The notes beneath the pieces are model-generated. The model saw only the letters and a program-made list of their open reading frames with translations. It ran no database searches and was not told the origin of the DNA. This document shows, piece after piece, positions 1 through 5,894 of a DNA stretch of 6,253 nt. Each line of letters opens with the position of its first letter. Position 1 is the stretch's first letter. The stretch is from JAICTV01 sp035634055 (lineage in GTDB: Bacteria; Planctomycetota; Phycisphaerae; Tepidisphaerales; Tepidisphaeraceae): the NCBI GenBank assembly GCA_035634055.1, contig DASQDR010000154.1, forward strand, positions 1-6,253, in the 5' to 3' direction. The position numbers and the translations under genes were made by a program.

Positions 1-326
1 AGCTGGCGATCGGGGAAGCGGGCACCGGTTCGGCGCAGCGCCTCGAGCTCGACGTCGACGTACCGCGCGGCGGCCGTGGCCGGTGACGCCAGCAGTTCGG
101 CGCGCTGGTCATCGGGAAGCTGGCAGTCGCCGCCTTCCCACGACGCCCGGCACGTGATGATCGCTGGCAGGATCGACTCGTTGAGGAGCTGCGCGACCAG
201 AGGCGGGTCGGTGAAGTGGTCGATCCGCAGCTCGACCAGGTCCGCGCCCGCCTCGGAGGCCTGTGCGATCTGCTGCTTCGCTTGCGCGATGTCGTGGACG
301 AAGATGGCGACGCAGAGGTACGTCAC
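1..326 (-). CDS. aroD: 3-dehydroquinate dehydratase, type I (AroD), N-terminal part
   Basis: The first 108 codons of a gene running off the left edge. The product would remove water from 3-dehydroquinate to give 3-dehydroshikimate in the cytoplasmic shikimate pathway. Seen here: an N-terminal beta strand (YLCVAIF, residues 3-9), the substrate-binding strand ADLVELRIDHF (28-38), IITCRASWEGG (56-66) and YVDVELEAL (89-97). These match strands beta1 to beta4 of the class I (TIM-barrel) family in order. The catalytic His and Schiff-base Lys lie further on, outside the window. The start is a GTG that shares GTGA with the dapA stop, so the two genes are probably translationally coupled; no better start exists upstream. 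In some lineages this domain is fused to shikimate dehydrogenase (AroDE), and the window cannot tell. Family assignment is firm; fusion status is unknown. Confidence 0.85.
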   Translation of the reverse strand, partial: MTYLCVAIFVHDIAQAKQQIAQASEAGADLVELRIDHFTDPPLVAQLLNESILPAIITCRASWEGGDCQLPDDQRAELLASPATAAARYVDVELEALRRTGARFPDRQ

Positions 327-1204
327 CGCTTGGCCGGCAGCTCGAGCTTGGCGACCTGCTCCTCGATCAGCTTCTTCGTCGCGTCGCTCGCTTCCCACAG
401 CGGCAGCCGGAGTTCGCCGGTATCCATTCCGGCGACCCTCATCGCGTGCTTGATGCCGGCCGGGTTGCCGTCGAGGAAAAGGCTCTTGATCAGCGGGTAG
501 AGCCGCCGGTGGATCGTCCCCGCCTCGGCGAAATTGCCGCTCGCCGCCAGCTTCACCAGCCCGGCGATTTGCTTTGGGAGAAGGTTCGACGCGACGGAAA
601 TCACGCCCTTGCCGCCGATCGCCATCAGCGGCAGCGTGAGCGAGTCGTCGCCGCTGAGGATCGGCAGGTCGCAAAGCGTGCTGATCTCGGTGGCGATGTC
701 CATCGAGCCGGTCGCCTCCTTGATCGCGACGATGTTCGGGTGCTCCGCCAGGCGCGCGACCGTCGGCGGCATCATCGTGATGCCGGTGCGGCCGGGGATG
801 TTGTAGAGCACGATCGGCAGGTCCACCTTGTCCGCCAGCGTCATGAAGTGGCGGTAGAGGCCTTCCTGCGTCGGCTTGTTGTAATAGGGGTTGACGCTCA
901 GGCCGGCGTCCGCGCCGACCTTTTTCGCGAAGGCGTGCAGCTCCAGCGCCTCGGTGGTGGCGTTGCCGCCCACGCCCGCGATCACCGGCACGCGCTTCCT
1001 TGCCACCTGCACGGTCAGCTCGATCACGCGCTCGTGCTCGGGGAAATCCAGCGTCGGCGATTCGCCGGTCGTGCCCACGGGAACCAGCCCATCAATCCCC
1101 TGGGCGATCTGGAACTCGACCTGCTCGCGCAGGCGGGCCTCGTCCACCTTCCCATCCCGGAAGGGCGTGACCATGGCCGTCATGGCGCCGGTGAGGTTCA
1201 ACAT
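323..1204 (-). CDS. dapA: 4-hydroxy-tetrahydrodipicolinate synthase (DapA)
   Basis: A 293-residue cytoplasmic enzyme of the usual family length (about 292). It condenses pyruvate with aspartate semialdehyde at the entry to the diaminopimelate/lysine pathway. Family landmarks are all present: MVTPF (11-15), VGTTGESPTL with Thr45-Thr46 (43-52), NPYYNKPTQEG with Tyr107 (105-115), LYNIPGRTG with the proton-relay Tyr134 and substrate-binding Arg139 (133-141), the Schiff-base lysine Lys162 in IKEATG, and SGDDS (184-188). The ATG at 1204 was chosen because it gives the family-normal N-terminus and sits 7 nt behind a TAGAAT -10 box. An extension up to 1534 in this frame runs through an intergenic repeat and through pdxJ and is not real. 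The gene lies downstream of pdxJ, has its own promoter, and overlaps aroD by 4 nt. All active-site residues are intact. Confidence 0.97.
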   Translation of the reverse strand: MLNLTGAMTAMVTPFRDGKVDEARLREQVEFQIAQGIDGLVPVGTTGESPTLDFPEHERVIELTVQVARKRVPVIAGVGGNATTEALELHAFAKKVGADAGLSVNPYYNKPTQEGLYRHFMTLADKVDLPIVLYNIPGRTGITMMPPTVARLAEHPNIVAIKEATGSMDIATEISTLCDLPILSGDDSLTLPLMAIGGKGVISVASNLLPKQIAGLVKLAASGNFAEAGTIHRRLYPLIKSLFLDGNPAGIKHAMRVAGMDTGELRLPLWEASDATKKLIEEQVAKLELPAKR

Positions 1205-1239
1205 GCGCGGGATTCTAGAATGGTTGCTCGCATTCTCAA
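1205..1239 (-). promoter_or_regulatory. dapA promoter, apparently leaderless
   Basis: Reading leftward, TTGAGA (1239-1234, five of six matches to the sigma70 -35 box) is followed by a 16-nt spacer, TAGAAT (1217-1212, five of six matches to the -10 box), 7 nt, and the dapA ATG at 1204. A start site about 7 nt past the -10 box would fall on or next to the ATG, so the mRNA would have no 5' leader. No Shine-Dalgarno is present. It lies between a hairpin repeat and dapA, so dapA-aroD can be transcribed independently of nnrE-pdxJ. Inferred from sequence only. Confidence 0.6.
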
Positions 1240-1248
1240 AGAAGGCGG

Positions 1249-1327
1249 CACCGCGGAGGGCGCCGAGGGCGCGGAGGCCGATCCAACTCCAAGCGCCTTC
1301 CTCTGCGTCCTCTGCGCCTCTGCGGTG
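1249..1327. repeat. Imperfect long-hairpin intergenic repeat (8-9 nt periodic GCAGAGG arms)
   Basis: Two arms, 1249-1277 and 1300-1327, are imperfect reverse complements (about 23 pairs, four mismatches and one bulge). Each arm is itself an 8-9 nt periodic series around a GAGG core. On the leftward transcript the stem begins 4-5 nt after the pdxJ stop, so it could end or stabilise the pdxJ mRNA; the run after it (CTTCTTTG) is only a weak T-tract. Similar GCAGAGG-type elements are familiar from intergenic DNA of planctomycetes, verrucomicrobia and cyanobacteria, where they give false ORFs with text like RRGAEDAEE, and this frame shows exactly that text. It is probably a dispersed genomic repeat; copy number cannot be seen here. 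Confidence 0.7.
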
Positions 1328-1331
1328 AAAT

Positions 1332-2063
1332 TCAATTTCCGCAGGCGTGGAGGTACCTGCGAACCGTTTCGGCCAAGCCAAGCTCCAGTGCGTCAGCGAT
1401 GAGGGCATGGCCGATCGAGACCTCTGCCACCTGCGGGCAGGCGCGGAGGAACGGCGGGAGGTTGTGGAGGTTGAGGTCGTGGCCCGCATTGACTTGCAGG
1501 CCGACGGCGACGGCGCGCTCGGCGGCGGCGGCATACGGATCGGCGGCGCCCGCGTCGCCGCGGGCGAAGGCGGCGGCGTACGGCTCGGTGTAAAGCTCCA
1601 CGCGGTCAGCGCCGATCGCCCTGGCCAGCTCCATCTGCTCCGGCAGCGGGTCCATGAACAAGCTGACCCGCGCGCCCAGCCCCTTGAGCTGAGCGATGAT
1701 CGGGCGCAGGCGCTCGCCGTCCTTGGGCAGGTCCCACCCGTGGTCGCTGGTGAACGCCTCGGGCGTGTCGGGGACGAGCGTCGCCTGCGTCGGGCGCGTT
1801 TGTTCGACCAGCGGCAGGTACTCGATGAACGGGTTGCCCTCGATGTTGAACTCGCGCCCGGGGTATCGCTTGAGCAGCTCGGCGATCTCGGTCACATCGC
1901 GCGGCCTGATGTGCCGCTGGTCCGGCCGCGGGTGCACGGTGATGCCGGCGGCGCCGGCGTCGAGGCACATGGTTGCGGCCCGCATCACGCTCGGCAGGTT
2001 GAGCTGCGGCCGCGTATTTCGCAGCGTGGCGACCTTGTTGACGTTGACGGAGAGTTTGGTCAT
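1332..2063 (-). CDS. pdxJ: Pyridoxine 5'-phosphate synthase (PdxJ)
   Basis: A 243-residue cytoplasmic TIM-barrel enzyme that joins 3-amino-2-oxopropyl phosphate and 1-deoxyxylulose 5-phosphate into pyridoxine 5'-phosphate (DXP-dependent vitamin B6 route). Visible signature blocks: SVNVNKVATLRNTR (5-18), ITVHPRPDQRHI with His44, Arg46 and His51 (41-52), FNIEGNP with the catalytic Glu75 (72-78), LVPDTPEAFTSDHGWD (96-111), VELYTEPYA (155-163), and VNAGHDLNLHN with His195 (191-201). The N-terminal block has NVNK where Escherichia coli has NIDH, as in the PdxJ subgroup of Bacteroidetes-like bacteria. The start at 2063 gives the family-normal MTKLSVN beginning. An ATG four codons earlier (2075), 1 nt past the nnrE stop, is a possible alternative. 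No Shine-Dalgarno is visible. The 13-nt gap after nnrE suggests co-transcription. No defects seen. Confidence 0.96.
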   Translation of the reverse strand: MTKLSVNVNKVATLRNTRPQLNLPSVMRAATMCLDAGAAGITVHPRPDQRHIRPRDVTEIAELLKRYPGREFNIEGNPFIEYLPLVEQTRPTQATLVPDTPEAFTSDHGWDLPKDGERLRPIIAQLKGLGARVSLFMDPLPEQMELARAIGADRVELYTEPYAAAFARGDAGAADPYAAAAERAVAVGLQVNAGHDLNLHNLPPFLRACPQVAEVSIGHALIADALELGLAETVRRYLHACGN

Positions 2064-2076
2064 TGGCCGGAGCATG

Positions 2077-2763
2077 TTAGCGGACGGTGCGGCCGACTTC
2101 CTCGACCAGCTCGCGCGGGCAGCCGATGTCGGCAACCGTGATCTGGCCGGTGTACTGCCGTGACGCGGGGTTGGCGAAGCCAGCCTTCTCGGCGACGAAG
2201 GTGACGGTCCGCCGCGCCACCACGCGCGCGCCCGGGGCCTCGCCGGTGTCGCAATCGATCCCGCTGGGCAGGTCGACGGCCAGGATGCGCTTGCCGATGC
2301 TGTTCATCGTTTCGATGAGTTCCGGGTTCCGCGGGGCCGACTGCAAGCCCGTGCCGTACAACGCGTCGATGGTCAGCGCCGCGTCGTCCAGGTGCCGTGC
2401 GACTTCGCGCAGGTCATCCGCCCGCGTCAGTGGCAGGTTCATCGCCTGCACGATCCGCCAGTTGATGGCCGCGTCACCGCGGTACGTGTGTGGATCGACG
2501 GCTAGCATGATCCGCACCGCCGCGCCGCGGTTGTGCAGGTGCCGAGCCACGGCCAGCCCGTCGCCACCGTTGTTCCCGCCGCCGCAGACGATCGCGACCT
2601 TCGGTGTATCGGTGCCGGCGAGCATTTCCATCGCCGCGTCGACCACGCCGCGCGCCGCGTTCTCCATCAGCACGACGCCCGGGACGTGGTACTGCTCGAT
2701 CGCCCGCCGATCGAGCTCGCGCACCTGGGCCCGAGTGAGTCGCAGCGGTTCGCCGGTCGTCAT
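2077..2763 (-). CDS. nnrE: NAD(P)H-hydrate epimerase (NnrE, YjeF N-terminal domain, stand-alone)
   Basis: A 228-residue cytoplasmic repair enzyme that interconverts the R and S epimers of hydrated NAD(P)H (NAD(P)HX), so that the S-specific dehydratase can restore the cofactor. Motifs in order: VLMENAAR (31-38), the Rossmann loop CGGGNNGGDGLAVARHL (60-76), TIDALYGTGL with the catalytic-site Asp133 (131-140), and VDLPSGIDCDTG (163-174) ending in a family-typical C-terminus. The ADP/ATP-dependent NnrD dehydratase domain, fused to it in E. coli-type YjeF, is absent, so a separate nnrD gene is expected elsewhere. The start ATG at 2763 lies 7 nt after a perfect TATAAT and has no Shine-Dalgarno, suggesting a leaderless mRNA. 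It is the first gene of the leftward run and is divergent from surE across 26 bp. Confidence 0.93.
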   Translation of the reverse strand: MTTGEPLRLTRAQVRELDRRAIEQYHVPGVVLMENAARGVVDAAMEMLAGTDTPKVAIVCGGGNNGGDGLAVARHLHNRGAAVRIMLAVDPHTYRGDAAINWRIVQAMNLPLTRADDLREVARHLDDAALTIDALYGTGLQSAPRNPELIETMNSIGKRILAVDLPSGIDCDTGEAPGARVVARRTVTFVAEKAGFANPASRQYTGQITVADIGCPRELVEEVGRTVR

Positions 2764-2789
2764 CGCCGCGATTATACTCGCCGCGACTT
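2764..2789. promoter_or_regulatory. 26-bp divergent nnrE/surE promoter with one shared -10 octamer
   Basis: The whole gap between two start codons is 26 bp. The octamer ATTATACT at 2771-2778 reads TATAAT leftward (2776-2771, perfect -10), 7 nt before the nnrE ATG. It reads TATACT rightward (2773-2778, five of six), 11 nt before the surE ATG. Expected start sites would make nnrE leaderless and give surE a leader of about 5 nt. No good -35 match is seen on either side: the leftward -35 position falls in surE codons and the rightward one in nnrE codons. Inference from sequence; start sites are not measured. Confidence 0.6.
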
Positions 2790-3566
2790 ATGCGGATTTT
2801 GCTGACCAACGACGACGGCATCATGGCCCCCGGAATCGTGGCGATGTACCGGGAGCTGGTGAACCTCGGCGACGTGACCGTCGTTGCCCCCGAGACCGTG
2901 CAGAGCGCCACCGGCCACGGCATCACGCTGACCACGCCGCTGCTGACCAACCGCGTGACGATCGAGAACGCCTTCACCGGCACCGCCGTCGACGGCCGGC
3001 CGGCGGACTGCGTGAAGCTGGCGATCAACCAGTTGCTGCCCGAAGCGCCCGACCTGGTGATCAGCGGGATGAACAGCGGGGCGAACGTGGGGATCAACGT
3101 GCTGTACAGCGGCACGGTGGCGGCCGCCATCGAGGCGGCGTTCCTCGGGCTCCCCAGCGTCGCCGTCTCGCTCCACCTGCGCGCCGAGGTGCCGACCGAC
3201 TACCGCCGCGCCGCGCGGCTGGCGCTGGACGCCATCCGCCTCGTGCTCGACAACGGCCTGGCGCGCGGCGAGATGGCGAACGTCAACGTCCCCGCGCTGC
3301 TGCCGCACGAGGAGCCGGCGGGCGTGAAGGTCGTCCGCCAGTGCACGCGCGGCTTCATTGACATGTACGAGAAGCGCACCGACCCGCGCGGCCGCGAGTA
3401 CTTCTGGAACAGCAGCGTCTTCAGCCTGGGCGACACCGAGGACGACACCGACGTCGCCGCCCTGCGCGACAAGTACATCTGCATCACCCCCCTGCAGTTC
3501 GACCTGACCCACCACGCGATGGCCCGGCGCTGGGGCGAACGGAAGTGGGCGATGCCGGCGCGGTGA
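2790..3566 (+). CDS. surE: 5'/3'-nucleotidase SurE
   Basis: A 258-residue cytoplasmic metal-dependent phosphatase that dephosphorylates nucleoside 5'- and 3'-monophosphates (and, in some species, short polyphosphate). The metal and substrate site is complete: NDDG at 7-10 (Asp8, Asp9), PETVQSATGH at 34-43 (Ser39), and SGMNSGANVG with the metal ligand Asn95 (92-101), followed by VLYSGTVAAAIEAAFLG (104-120). A C-terminal D-x-x-A-L-x-D-K-Y-I-x-I-T-P-L block (464-498 in nucleotides of the gene's last third) matches the family's end. Length is normal. The start gives MRILLTNDDG, where the first strand begins. No Shine-Dalgarno is visible. Many bacteria keep surE next to pcm or nlpD; neither is here. 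It converges with acpS. Confidence 0.96.
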   Translation: MRILLTNDDGIMAPGIVAMYRELVNLGDVTVVAPETVQSATGHGITLTTPLLTNRVTIENAFTGTAVDGRPADCVKLAINQLLPEAPDLVISGMNSGANVGINVLYSGTVAAAIEAAFLGLPSVAVSLHLRAEVPTDYRRAARLALDAIRLVLDNGLARGEMANVNVPALLPHEEPAGVKVVRQCTRGFIDMYEKRTDPRGREYFWNSSVFSLGDTEDDTDVAALRDKYICITPLQFDLTHHAMARRWGERKWAMPAR

Positions 3567-3607
3567 CTCCCTGGTGCAGATCGGGAAAACGCGCCGCGCG
3601 TCGAGCG

Positions 3608-3671
3608 GTAGGGCGACACTAGTGTCGCCCGCTTTCGCTGCTGAAGAGGGCGAGACAAGTCTCGCCCCTAC
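3608..3671. repeat. Double palindrome (REP-like) between convergent surE and acpS
   Basis: A 64-bp unit. The first half is a perfect 20-bp palindrome at 3611-3630 (GGGCGACAC arm). The second half, at 3648-3667, has perfect 9-bp arms GGGCGAGAC/GTCTCGCCC around AA. The unit is closed by GTAGGG at its left end and CCCTAC at its right end, so the entire element is also an imperfect inverted repeat of itself. It lies 41 nt after the surE stop and 25 nt after the acpS stop (on the other strand), a position where it could act as a two-way terminator or mRNA 3' stabiliser, although there is no T-run. Elements of this GGGCGACAC..GTGTCGCCC type are scattered in many bacterial genomes and give false ORF text such as RATLVSP and GETSLAPT, seen here. 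Confidence 0.75.
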
Positions 3672-3696
3672 GAGCGCGCGGACTATGGCCACAGGC

Positions 3697-4089
3697 TTAC
3701 GCTTCCCCGCGCAGGCCGATGGCGCTGGCGGTGGCGTGGGTTTCGATGTGGCTGATGCTGATGTGCCAGCGGAGGATGCCGAGCTGTCCGGCGATGCGTG
3801 CGCACTCGCCGGTGAGGTGGATCTTCGGTTGGCCGCTCTGTTCCTTGACGACCTCGACGTCGGTCCACGCGATCGCGCCGCGCCAGCCGGTTCCGAGGAC
3901 TTTCAGCACCGCTTCCTTGGCGGCGAAGCGGCCGGCGAGGTGCTCGTAGTAGCGCTTGTTGTTGCGGGCGCAGTACGCCTGCTCGCCCGGCGTGTAGACG
4001 CGGTCGAGGAAGCGCTGGCCGTGCTCGTCCACCAGGCGCTGCACCCGCGAGGTCTCAACGATGTCGATGCCGTGGCCGACGATGGGCAT
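3697..4089 (-). CDS. acpS: Holo-[acyl-carrier-protein] synthase (AcpS)
   Basis: A 130-residue phosphopantetheinyl transferase, the usual length for the short AcpS class. It moves 4'-phosphopantetheine from coenzyme A to the active serine of acyl carrier protein, switching on fatty-acid synthesis in the cytoplasm. Seen: GHGIDIVE with Mg-binding Asp9 (5-12), RFAAKEAVLKVLGTG with Mg-binding Glu59 (54-68), and WHISISHIETHATA (108-121) at the C-terminal strand. The start ATG at 4089 gives the typical MPIVGHGIDIVE beginning and sits 6 nt past TATTCT. The same frame stays open to 4302 but that extension runs through hairpin repeats and has no family similarity. Its usual neighbour pdxJ is in the window but separated by nnrE and surE. 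In many proteobacteria acpS follows pdxJ directly, so this looks like a rearranged version of a familiar pairing. Confidence 0.95.
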   Translation of the reverse strand: MPIVGHGIDIVETSRVQRLVDEHGQRFLDRVYTPGEQAYCARNNKRYYEHLAGRFAAKEAVLKVLGTGWRGAIAWTDVEVVKEQSGQPKIHLTGECARIAGQLGILRWHISISHIETHATASAIGLRGEA

Positions 4090-4101
4090 GCCAACAGAAT
4101 A
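4090..4101 (-). promoter_or_regulatory. acpS -10 box, apparently leaderless
   Basis: Reading leftward, TATTCT (4101-4096, TANNNT form) is followed by 6 nt and the acpS ATG. No Shine-Dalgarno precedes the start. The -35 position falls inside the hairpin repeat that begins at about 4105 and shows no recognisable TTGACA-like box. Same layout as at dapA and nnrE; a weaker match taken alone. Confidence 0.45.
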
Positions 4102-4104
4102 CGC

Positions 4105-4138
4105 CCCACGCCGGTGGGAAGCACGGGGGCTCGCCCGT
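4105..4138. repeat. Two-hairpin REP-like element upstream of acpS
   Basis: Two short hairpins side by side: CCCAC-GCCG-GTGGG at 4105-4118 and ACGGG-GGCTCG-CCCGT at 4123-4138. The element abuts the acpS -10 box. The form (GTGCTTCCCACCGG..CGTGGG on the other strand) resembles dispersed GC-rich repeats common in intergenic DNA of planctomycete-like genomes. Copy number cannot be judged from one window. Confidence 0.5.
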
Positions 4139-4339
4139 TTCGTTGAAGTGCATCCCATCGCGCCCCTTCGCGCGCCACTCGAGCGCAGACGGTGGCCCGT
4201 GCGGGCCGACGGACGAGCACCCAATCGCACGAGCCGTTCACGTCTAGGTTCTCGATGTGATCCCCCTGACCGCGGCCCGCAAAAACGGCGCGCCATCTTC
4301 ACGACATCACACGTCAGAATGATTAATTAAGGTTTCGCC
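4139..4339. other. Intergenic region between acpS and the ELWxxDGT remnant
   Basis: About 200 bp with no gene I can support. It holds a perfect 6-bp-arm hairpin GGCCCG-TG-CGGGCC at 4194-4207 and an AT-rich patch with TTAATTAA at 4323-4330. TAAGGT (4328-4333), 6 nt before the ATG at 4340, fits the loose TANNNT-N6-ATG layout of the other genes but is a poor -10. Both neighbouring genes point away from it, so it should contain two promoters. The abrupt change from housekeeping genes to a decaying gene happens here. Confidence 0.4.
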
Positions 4340-4452
4340 ATGTTCGAGGACGGCGGCTTCACCCGGCTCCCAGCGCCAGTCGTCGTTGACGGTGATCGGC
4401 AACGCGCTCTACTTCGTCGCTGATGATGAGGAGAGTTCGGGGTTGGGGGAAC

Positions 4453-5234
4453 GAGCTTTGGAAGTCCGACGGCACCCCGGACGGGACCGTCGTCTCAAAG
4501 ACATCATTTCCGGGGATGGCGACTCCAATCCGTACAGCCTCAAGAACATCAACGGCACGCTCTACTTCGCCGCCACCGATAGCGCCGGCACCGAGCGTTG
4601 GAAGAGCAACGGCACCGCCGCGGGCACGACGCGCGTGAAGGACATCGTCCCCGGCGCAGGCAGCTCTTGGACCGGAATGCTTGCCGAGCACGGCGGATCG
4701 CTGCTGTTCACGGCGAGCGACGCGACGAGCGCACGGGAACTGTGGAAGAGCGACGGTACCGCCGGCGGCACCGTCCTGCTCAAGGACCTCAACCCGGACA
4801 CGCGCCCCTCGACACCGGGCGCGGTCGGCGTGGCGGCGCTGGACAACGTTGCCTACTTCTACGCCGGCCAAGACGAGAACGCCTTGGGCTTGGAGCTGTG
4901 GCGCAGCGACGGCACGGCCGCCGGCACCTATCGCGTCAAGGACATCAACCCCGGTGCGGGCGGAGCGTTCTCGCCGTGGTTTGCTGCGCCGGTCACCTAC
5001 GAGGGCGCGCTCTACTTCGCGGCCACGACGGGTGCCAACGGTATTGAGCTGTGGAAGAGCGACGGGACCGACGCGGGAACCGTCCTGGTGAAGGACATCT
5101 ACGCCGGCGTGGGCTCCTCGTCGCCTTCGCAACTGACGGTGTCCGACGGCCTCCTGTTCTTCCGCGCGTGGGACCCGAGCGGAGGGTAGGAGCTGCGGAA
5201 GACCGACGGCACCGCGGCCGGCACCGTCCGTGTC
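4453..5234 (+). repeat. Six ELWxxDGT repeats in tandem
   Basis: Six copies of the E-L-W-x-x-D-G-T-x-x-G-T motif. Their Glu codons begin at 4453, 4593, 4737, 4893, 5046 and 5190, giving units of about 47, 48, 52, 51 and 48 residues. Each motif is followed by a V-K-D-I/L-N-P-G type turn and a strand like LYFAATD or LLFFRAWD. Repeats 3 to 5 are canonical. Repeat 2 has ERWKSNGT, and repeat 6 has ELRKTDGT preceded by a TAG. Repeat 1 is in a different frame from the rest. The family is known from large secreted or surface proteins and is thought to form a beta-propeller-like structure; exact function is unknown. Confidence 0.85.
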
Positions 5235-5894
5235 AACGACGTTCGCCCGGGGACCGTTGACGGCTCCTCGCCCGTCGAGCATCACTACCCTGGCATGCTC
5301 GGACAGTGCAGCTACTCCATCCAGGTGACGGCGCAACTTCCGGGCGGGTCGACGCTCAGCGGCAGCAAGCTGCTCACGGTCATCAACTACGGCGAGGAAT
5401 CGCTGGCGCCGCCGCTGCTCGGCGGCGGAGGGGGCGGTGTCTTCCTCGCCGCCGCGCCCCTGACGACGGCCTCCCAGAAGCGACAAGCGGCGCTCAAGAA
5501 CCTCGAGTGGGTCTACAACAACGTCAGGTTCGAACCTGGCAGAACATCGACCCGTCTTACAAGTTCAAGAGCCTGCCCAAGCAGCGCGCCGAGTTGGATG
5601 CAATCGGGCAGACGCAGGCGTTGTTTACCGACGCCGTCCGGACCGCCTACCTCACCCAGTTCCGTTCGGAGCTGCCCTACGAATACTACGAGGGCCTGGT
5701 TCAGAATTACCTTCGCACCACCCCGGGCGCCGCGTGCGGCTGCGGCTCGGGCAGGAGATGATGTCGCAGTACGGGCTGCGCGCGCTGTCGGTGCACCGCT
5801 CGCACACCGCCGGCCGGTACGTCAAGATCGAATTGCTCGGCAACGGGACGGCAGGCGAGGACTGGGATTACCTCTCTCTCAAGGAGATCCGCGG

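Noticed and set aside
1249..1327. CRISPR-like array from the periodic GAGG units
   Set aside because: The period is 8-9 nt with no spacers; the units form hairpin arms.
263..1402. 379-codon open frame on the + strand opposite dapA
   Set aside because: It is antisense to a fully conserved dapA, is rich in Arg/His/Asp as GC-rich shadow frames are, and matches no family.
1205..1534. N-terminal extension of dapA
   Set aside because: It runs through the hairpin repeat and into pdxJ; its text (RRGAEDAEE) is the well-known false translation of that repeat.
2772..3692. 306-codon leftward frame opposite surE
   Set aside because: Antisense to a complete surE, His/Val/Arg-rich shadow; its first codons translate the double palindrome.
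4194..4207. GGCCCG-TG-CGGGCC hairpin as a terminator
   Set aside because: The loop is only 2 nt, no T-run follows on either strand, and no gene ends into it.
4090..4302. N-terminal extension of acpS and other small leftward frames here
   Set aside because: They translate hairpin repeats; AcpS has its normal length from 4089.
4139..4339. tRNA or other structured RNA gene in the acpS-ELW gap
   Set aside because: No cloverleaf with T-loop GTTCRA and matching acceptor arms was found by eye.
4359..5486. 375-codon leftward open frame opposite the ELWxxDGT repeats
   Set aside because: The periodic look (VxxLPQL, AVALPQL) is the antisense image of the repeats; there is no independent family signal.
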